Assembly: GCA_943736015.1 (NCBI GenBank)
Contig: OX031057.1
Coordinates: forward strand, 45,532,501-45,596,500
Direction: 5' to 3'
Origin: Tridacna crocea
Lineage: Eukaryota; Mollusca; Bivalvia; Cardiida; Cardiidae
DNA: 64,000 bases
Numbering within the stretch: the stretch's first letter is position 1; each line of letters begins with the position of its first letter. Under the pieces are notes generated by a model. It had not been told where the DNA came from, did not search any database, and saw only the letters and a program-made list of their open reading frames with translations. Below are positions 52,520-61,500 of the stretch, one piece after another. The position numbers and the translations under genes are program-made.

Positions 52520-55500
52520 CTTTTGGAGCCTTTTGAAAACATTGTAGAAATAACAGAAAATGCTGGTAATATTTTTGCCTTTTTCCACAATATTTTCTAT
52601 CCTGTCAAAGAAGTGAAGTTCACTTGTATGACTTTAAAAGTGGTGGCCTACAGATTCTCCCAAGTTGGAAGAGTCTAAAATTTGTTATTTTCGAAAGAGT
52701 TAATTGATTGATTTAATAAGAGAAACACTTCAGTCAATCCTGGAAGTAGCATTTTTCTAACTGTAAACTTCAAAATTAAACTACATGTACTAGATGTTGT
52801 TTTTATAGGATATAAAGGTTCCTGGAGATGGTTAGCTACTACCCTGAATACTTACTATGAGGGAAATGACATTGGAGAAATGATTGAAGATGACAGATTT
52901 ATTAGTGAAACATATGAGAACTGGTATTTTGGTGTTGACAATACAGGCAATCTGATGTCCAGAGATAATATGGAAGGACTGAAAGAAGCTCTGACTGATG
53001 TTGATGTGAACTTGGTGACTATATTACTGAAGTTCTTTGATACTTTCCATTACTTAAAAACTCAATTGATAACTGTGATCATGAAAATGATGCTTTTCTT
53101 TTATCTCATTATCCTCTTAACACTTTCCCAAACGACAAATTTTGGACCCTTCCAAACCAAAAGAGTTTGCAGATGATAATTTTAGATTTGGAGAAAATGG
53201 CAGAAAGTTCTCAAAAAAGGTAGAAAAGGCTGTGGGAAAAGTAGAAATTGCTCGCTACGAGCAGTTTCTCCTTTTCCCACAGTGTTTTCAAAAGACTTTT
53301 ACTGCAGACATGTAAAAACCAGGGCTTGTTTGGGAAAGGGTTAATCCCCTACCACACAGCAAAATTTTAGATCTATCCATATCTAAAGTAATTGCAGATA
53401 ACAACTTCAAAGTGGCTCAGATGATACAATTTTGCTGTGATAGGGTAGAAAACTTTGTGGGAAAATGAGGAAATGCTGGTTACCAGCATTTTCTCCTTTT
53501 CCCACATTGTTTTCAAAAGGCTTCTTGCTCAGGGGCGTTAAAAGTCGTCATTGTGTAGTAAAGGGTTAACCCTTTACTCCATAAGGCATTTCTATGGTAC
53601 CTGTAATTGACCCTAAATAACAGCAAGGATGAGGCCATTTTTTATGGGTATATAACACCTTTTGATAGCATAGAAAACATTGTGACAAAAGGTGAAATTG
53701 CTCGTCACGAGCAATTTCACGTTTTGCCACAATGTTTTCCAAAGGCTCCTACAAGCAATCCGTTGAAACGAGTATCTATGTAGTAAAGGGTTAAACAAAT
53801 TTTAGGCAGACAACCATGAAAGTGTTATTGTGGAATCTGTTCTATTTTTTACTTAGTAGCAAAATTCTACGCCTATCCAAAATGAAAGCATTGTGCAAAC
53901 AACAAATTAAGTGTGGTTCAGTTGATGAGATTTATCTTTGATATGTTAGAAAACATTGTGGAGAAAGGAGAAAATGCTGGTTATCAGCATTTTCTCCTGT
54001 CTCTACAATGTTTTCAAATGCTCCTTTTCTCAGTTTTGCTGAAACATGTGATTGTTTAGTACAATGTTGATAATCATTCTGGATACAGCTTTGATACAGA
54101 AAACTGTGTTTTCTTATATTCCTTGGGACAGGAAAATCTTGAACACTTTGAAAAATTCTGTATTAGCTGTGTATTTTGTCTCAGATGAAATCAGTTTTTA
54201 CAAATGCAAAGTTCATTCAGTAGATCTTATATCACTGAAATATGCCCATAATTGTGCAGATTAACTGCTGAATAATTTATTTTTTTAACCTCAATGATTC
54301 TGTATTTAAAGGACTAATAGGACAAATCCTTTGGAAACAATGTGGTAAAGGGGGAAATGCTTGTTATAATACATGTATATCTCTTACTTGTCTGACTTTC
54401 AATCTTGTCATTTGATCCATGTTTAGTTTCTCAGTTGCAATGTCTACCATATATTTATTATGACAAAGAACTGCTGTCTGGTACCCTCTTTCTGTTTGCA
54501 CATATTCCTGACTGAAAATTTTGTTAATCTTGCATTCTCTTTCCCAACTGGACAAAATTCTGGACAAGTGCACATTGAAAGCATTTACAGGCAATATTTT
54601 TACTGTAGCTAAAATGATAGGATCTATCTTTACAAGCATAAAAGAAATTGCTGGAAAAAGAGAAAATGCTGGTTACCAGTATTTCCTCTTTATCCCACAA
54701 TGTTTTCAGCAGCACTCCTCCTTATCCCTTTACCTGACGACAAAATTAGTAAGCCTTGTCCAAATTGAAAGCATTTGCAGACGACAATTTCAAGGTGGCT
54801 CAAACAGTGCCATCATTTTTGGGTGGAGAAGAAAACATTTTGGGAAAAGGGGAAAATGCTGGTTACCAGCATTTTCCTCTTTTCCTAAAATGTTTTCAAA
54901 AGGCTTCTTTCCTAGGGTTGTTAAAAGTCATCATTGTGTGGTAAAAGGTTATGTGCTAAAGACTTAACAGTTATCAAAATTTCAAATCTTTTTAAAGGTA
55001 ACTGCTGATGGAAGTGTTGATTGTCAGAGGGAACCAGCGGAACAAGAGAATATCGTGTCCTGGTTACAACATTGTGAAACATTGACTGCTCTACAGATCC
55101 TGTCACCAGGGGGCACTTTTATTCTGAAAATGTTTACCATGTACGAATGTAGATCAGTATGCTTGATGTATTTACTGAATTGTGTTTTCAGAGAGGTAAT
55201 ATGTCTTTTTTGGGTTTTGTTTGCTAGCAGCTTTGCACACTCAATGAATTAATAGTATTTTTACTTTAACTGTTTAAAAAATTAGAAAATGTAGTGGAAA
55301 AAGGAGAGGGTTCTCTCCTTGGGTGGTTAAAAGTCATGATTGTTTGTTAAGGGGTTAACCTTGATATAGTGAATAAAGATTTATGTTCTTTTCAATATTA
55401 TTTTGATGATATGATGTTATATATGGGCTTATATAGGGCTATCAAATTTGGCATGTATCTTTATCAACTGGTTGTATACCAGGACTGCCCAAATGATAGC

Positions 55501-58500
55501 CCAGGGGTCAAATTTTGCCCTGCCCCATGGGTCAAAAGTTTTATATGGGCTTATATAGGGAAAACTTTAAAGATCTTCTCATACCAATCCATTAGGCCTA
55601 AGGCTACTCAATTTTGTATCTAGCTTCATCAAGTGGTTGTCTACCAAAGGTGCCCAAATTATAGCCCTTGGATTTTAAAAAAATTGGCTCCGTCCTGGGG
55701 GTCACAAGTCTTACATGGGCTCATATTTGAAATCTTTTTTAAAAATCTACTTGTACCTAGCCATGAGGCCTAGGGCTACCAAATTTTGCATGTAGCTTTA
55801 TTTAGTGGGTCTCTACCAAGAGGGCCCAAATTATAGCCTTGGGGTCAAGTTTGTTGCCACACCAGGGGTCACAAGTTTTATGTGGGCTTTTGTGGTGAAA
55901 ACTTTCTAAGTCATCTTGTTACTAACCATGATAAAGAATAGGGCTACTAAATTTATCCCTGTCTCATGGGTTTCATGTTTTAAAGGGCCTTTTATTGAGA
56001 AAACTTTGAAAATCTTCTTGTTTATAACCACATATTCTTGATCTGTATTATTTGGTATGGGGCTTTATCTTGTGGGCATCCACCAGGATTCGAGTAATAA
56101 CAGCTTTGCAGTCAAAATTTGCCCTGCCTGGGGGTCATAGCTTTCTTGTGGGATTTTATAGAAAAAAAAATGTATGTCCTCAAGTTTGAAACCAATTGGC
56201 CAAATATTGTAATGTTTGGCTTAAAATGTTTTTACTTATTAGCCAGTAGAGCCATACAGGGCTGTCATAGCCCTCTTGTTAAGCATTACAACCTTAAACT
56301 GAACTGTCATTTGATTTTGTGAGCAGTGTATTTTATTGAACAGACTGTGTGCAGTGGGTAGTTTAATCAATCTGTGCACTGCCTTAAAAATTCCTTGTTA
56401 TTGCCTTGTGTGTAATATTGACTGAAGTCTTTTCTGAAGAGACCTCTATATATAGCTGTTTAACTATATTAACTGTAACCGTTTACCACACAATCTCGAT
56501 TTAACAACCCTGAGTAAAGAGCCTTTTGAGAGCATAGTGGGAAAATTAGAAAATTCTGGTAACCAGCATTTTCTACTTTTCACACAATGTTTTTTACCCT
56601 CCCAAATACAAATTTCAGATTTTCAGTCCTTTCTATTTTGACGTCTGTAAATGCTTTCAATTTGGTCCAGTCTAAAATTTTGTCATTTGGTATAGAGCTA
56701 ACTTATTACCAAATGACAATATTTTAGGCTTGTCCAAATCAAAAGCATTTGCAAACAACAAAATAAAAGTGAATGAAAATTTGCAATTTGTTTTGTAAAG
56801 AGTAGAAAACATTGTGGGAAAAGGAGAAAATGATGGTTACCAGCATTTTCTCCTTTTTCCATAATGTTTTTTTCAGGTTTCTTTCTCAGGGTCATCAAAA
56901 GAAGGGATTGAGTGGTAATGGGTTAATCCATCATCCAGCCAGCTTCCTAGTTTTTGAGATACAGGTATAATGTGTTAGTGCATTTGAGCTATGCCCTGTA
57001 AAAAGGGGGTTTAATGCATCTGCTAAAACTATACATCCAGGTCAGCCTGCCTAATATGTGCAGGCTGACCTGTGTCAAAACTTATTGCATTTAGTCATTT
57101 TTTCTGGATAACAATTAACTAGTCTATCCCACACTTCATTCGAGTGTCAGACAAAATTAATGTTATGGATCCAATATGATGACTTCTTTGATATGATGCC
57201 TCTCATAGATGCGTTAACCCATTTCCACACAATGCCTACTTTTGACGACCCTGATAAAGAAGCCTGTAGTAAGCATTGTGGGAATGTTTTCTACTCTTCA
57301 CAAAATAAATTGCTAATTTTCAGTCACTTTTATTTTGTCGTCTGCAAATGCTTTCAATTTGGACAAGCCTTAAATATTGTCGTTTGGTAATGAGTCAAAC
57401 CCCCTTTTGCCAGAGCAGTGCTCTTTTGAATCATGTATTATGTAGCTCAAAATGCCCTCAATAAAATATTGAAGGTCCAAGTTTTCAAGCCATGTTGTAG
57501 TAAGGGAGGTAATTCAGAAGTGTATGTCATTTGCTTGAACTACAAAGGCAGACAACTGTATTCAGATTTCTTGGACAGCTTGGTACCTGTTTATTTCAGT
57601 AAGTATATTCAAGAAATAATCTTCTTCCTATTGAGGTTTGTCGCTCAATAAACCACAGTTGTGAATTATGAGGCACAATAAATAATTCATGAGGGTGATA
57701 GCTCCAGTGGTTTATTTATTGCGCCTCATAACTGACAAAGTGGTTTATGGAATGATAAACCACAATAGAAAGATTATTTTGATTCTATAATGGCCAATTC
57801 GTAATGAAAGGAGAGCAAGTTCAAACTTGGAGTAAACACACGGATGAAGAATATGTTCCATTGAATAACCCACTCATTGAATGATGTCACTCGATATAAG
57901 ATGACGTCACTCTGCATGGATTGTCACAGATTTTACTATGCTTTCCTTGCACTGTGTTTATAGAGCCAAATTCTTGTGTCATGTTAAAATTGTCATGCTG
58001 GTATGGACTTAAGTTTTATGGCTATGATCTGTTGAAGATTTTGTTCATTTGCTTATTGTAATCCTGTGGCCTAATACATTTACATTGTACTAGTATCTCC
58101 ACTTGTAATTTAGTTTACATGTTAATTATTTCAATTTTATTGACATGTATATTATATATGTGCTGTTGAACACATGCGATTAAATTCCTTACCAGACAAT
58201 AAAGTAAGTATGTGTGCAAGGTAGAAGGCTTTTAAAACTGTTGCTGGAAAAGGAGAAAATGCTATTGACAAGCAGTTTTCCTTTCCTTGCAATGGTTTCT
58301 ACCTTTCCAAAGACAAAACCTAATAGCATGAGCCACAATTTAATTTTTCATCTGCAAAGGGCCTGTCAGTTTGCAATAGTCTCAAATATTGCCATTTGGT
58401 AATGAGCAAATTGATTAAAAAAAAGATGTACGTGCAGATATATTTTTGGTAGAAAGCAATTAGTATGAGCCTTGCATGTGAAAGAAAGTTTGAGGTTTTG

Positions 58501-61500
58501 AGGTATTTGTGAAAAGTAGCAACCAAGGTCAGCCTATGCAGTCTTTGCAGGTAGACCTGGATCAAAACTTTAGCTATCAGTCAATTTTCTGCATGACAAG
58601 GGACCAGTCTACTTCATGATTTAGTCAGTCTTTAGACAAAATGGATAGGTTAATAATTATGAAACTAATTGCCTGGTATAATGCATTAAATTTGCCCTTT
58701 ACCAAACAATTCCTGGTTTTTACGACCCATAGGAAGAAGCCTTCTGAAAACATTGTGGGAAAAGGAGAAAATGTTGGTAACCAACATTTTCTCCTTTTCC
58801 CTTAATGTTTTCTACTCTTCTTAACCCTTTACTCCATAGATACTCATTTCTACACATTTCTTGTAGGAGCCTTTTAAAAACATTGTGACAAAAGGTAAAA
58901 TTGCTCGTGACGAGCAATTTCACCTTTTGTCACAATGTTTTCTATGCTATCAAAAGGTGTCATATACACATAAGAAATGACTTCATCCTTTGCTGTTATT
59001 TAGGGTTAATTGGAGATACCATAGAAATGCCTTGTGTAAATCAGGTTTCAGTAATGAGCCACATTTATTTCATCATCTGTAAATGCTTTCAATTTGAATA
59101 AGTCTAAATTTTTTGTTTTGTTTTGTAAAGAGTCAGAGTCTTGCTCGTATGAATATTCTCATACCCTTCCTTATAGGCAAAGAGAAACCAGCAGGTTGTT
59201 TATTCAGAAAGTCAGACATTCCAGAAAGTTTCTTCCAGCAGCATACAAGGTGTATTCAGTTTTTCATGGAGAACCAGAAAGTATTTATAAAACACAACCT
59301 TGACCTTTATGAAAATCTGAATGAGGACAAATTGACACAGCTATATTTAGAACAAGATTTCTGTGAAACAAGTTTTTTCAAGATCTATCGGATGAAACCA
59401 CTTCAAAGGACAAAGAGATTATTAAAAGCTATCAAGGTAAGCCATATTGCAAGATTCACACCTTCATGTACAATTAACTCTTTCCCAAACAAGACTGACT
59501 TTTAACAACCTAAATAAAGCAGCCTTTTAAAAACATTGTGGGAAAAGGAAAAAATGCTGGTACAAATAAATACAAATACAAATAGTTTATTCAACATATA
59601 GAAGGCCACCGGCCCAAAATACAAAATAATCTGAAAAGACATATATTTAGAGTGACTTTAAAGCTCACTTGAACATACTTATAAATGGGTTTTTGTAGAA
59701 GGTATAGTTCAAGATCAGACTGCACTGGATGTACATGAGTAAACGTAGGTTTTTACAGAAGACGTAGACCAAGGAAAGACTGCATATATCGTGCACTCTG
59801 ATCCCGAAAAAAACTAACCTACGCTTGAAAATTCATATTAATAGGCTTTTGTAAAAGGCATAGTTCAAGATCAGACTGCACGGAATGTACACAAGTAAAC
59901 ATAGGTTTTTTGCGGAAGACAAAGACCAAGAAAAGACCGCATATATCGTGCACTCTGATCCCGATTCTATAACGTTCACTTGAACATACATATAAAAAGG
60001 CTTTTGTTGAAGGCATAGTTCAAGATCAGACTGCACTGAATGTACACAAGTAAACATAGGTTTTTGCGGAAGACATTGATCAAGAAAAGACCGCATATAT
60101 CGTGCACTCTGGTGCTGGTAACAAGCACTTTCCCTTTTTTCCACTATGTTTTCTACCCTTCTCAAAACATATTTCAAATTTTCACTTAAGTTTATTTTGT
60201 TGTCTGCAAATACTTGCAGTTCGGGATTTTAAATTGATTTAAAATTCAAAATTTTGTTGTTTGGTAATAGATTGAATCTTTACCAAACTACAAAATTTAA
60301 GACTCTTCCAGACTTAAAGCATTTACAGACAACCAAAGTAATGTGACTCAAAAATTAAAGTTTGTTTTGGGAGGACAGGAAACATCATGGGATAAGGAGA
60401 AAATGCTGGTTGTCCTGCTTATCAGCATTTCTCTCTTTCCCACAATGTTTTCAAAAGGCTTCATCCTTGGGTCTTAAAAATTAGGAATTGTTTGGTCAAG
60501 GGTGTAAACCTTTACCAAATGTCAAAATTTTAGACTTGACCAAATCAAAAGCATTTGCAGACTACAGTTTCAGTGTTGCTCAATTGATGTAATTTGTCTT
60601 TGATAGAGTAAAAAGCACTATGGCACAAAGGAGAAAATGCTGGCTACCAGCATTTTCTCCATTTCCGTAGCCAGCATTTTCTCCTTTTCCTACATTTTTT
60701 TTTCCAAACTTGGGATTGTGTGTTAAAGGGATAAGTATATTATTACCCCTGCAATTAACTTTTTCCCCACACAACAGAATTTTAGACTGGAAGGTTTTGA
60801 AACAACTGCAGGGCTAAAAAATAGTGATAATAGAAGTTGGGTCCTAGACCTTTTGGTCCTTATAACAGCAGGGTCAGAAGTATACATGTCCATGTTTTTT
60901 TTTTTTCCAGTCATTGTACAGAGTAGTTACCAGTATCTCAGGAAATGAGAAAAAAAAACCTTACCATTTTCATTTTTGTTTTTACTCTAATGACTTCACG
61001 TGTATAAAGATTTTCAAATAAGAAAACAATTAACATTATGTAGGCCAACATGAAATTTGCATTTTCATTGTATGAGTCTTCTTATGGAGCAACTCAGTTG
61101 AATGGTTGCATCATGGATTGAAACCCACAACCAACTTTCAAACCTGCTGTTTCTTCTGGTGGTTTCTACCTCCTCTAATTATGAAAGGTCTATTTTATTT
61201 CTTCCGCAGTTTTCACTTTTATATTTGGCGAAAAACCAAGTTTGAATAAACTTTTTGTCATACTTTTAGCAAAAGGCAAAGATGGTATCACTTGTAGATT
61301 TTAACTGGCTTCAGATCATGTATCCGGTTAATGATAGAATACAACTCGAGAACCAGGGAAAACTGTTGATATAACAATGACTTAGAAAAGTCTATGTGAT
61401 AGTGCCCTTGGGTGGCTGGGTGAATGGCCTATGGAAAATTTTCGAAGTAGTTCACTTTTACCAGAAGATTGTCTAACCAAGCAGACTTGAATTATCATTA

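Noticed and set aside
57630-57780. Palindrome copy 1 as a transcription terminator or attachment site
   Set aside because: A second copy with the same tail at 61793 shows that it is a dispersed mobile element.
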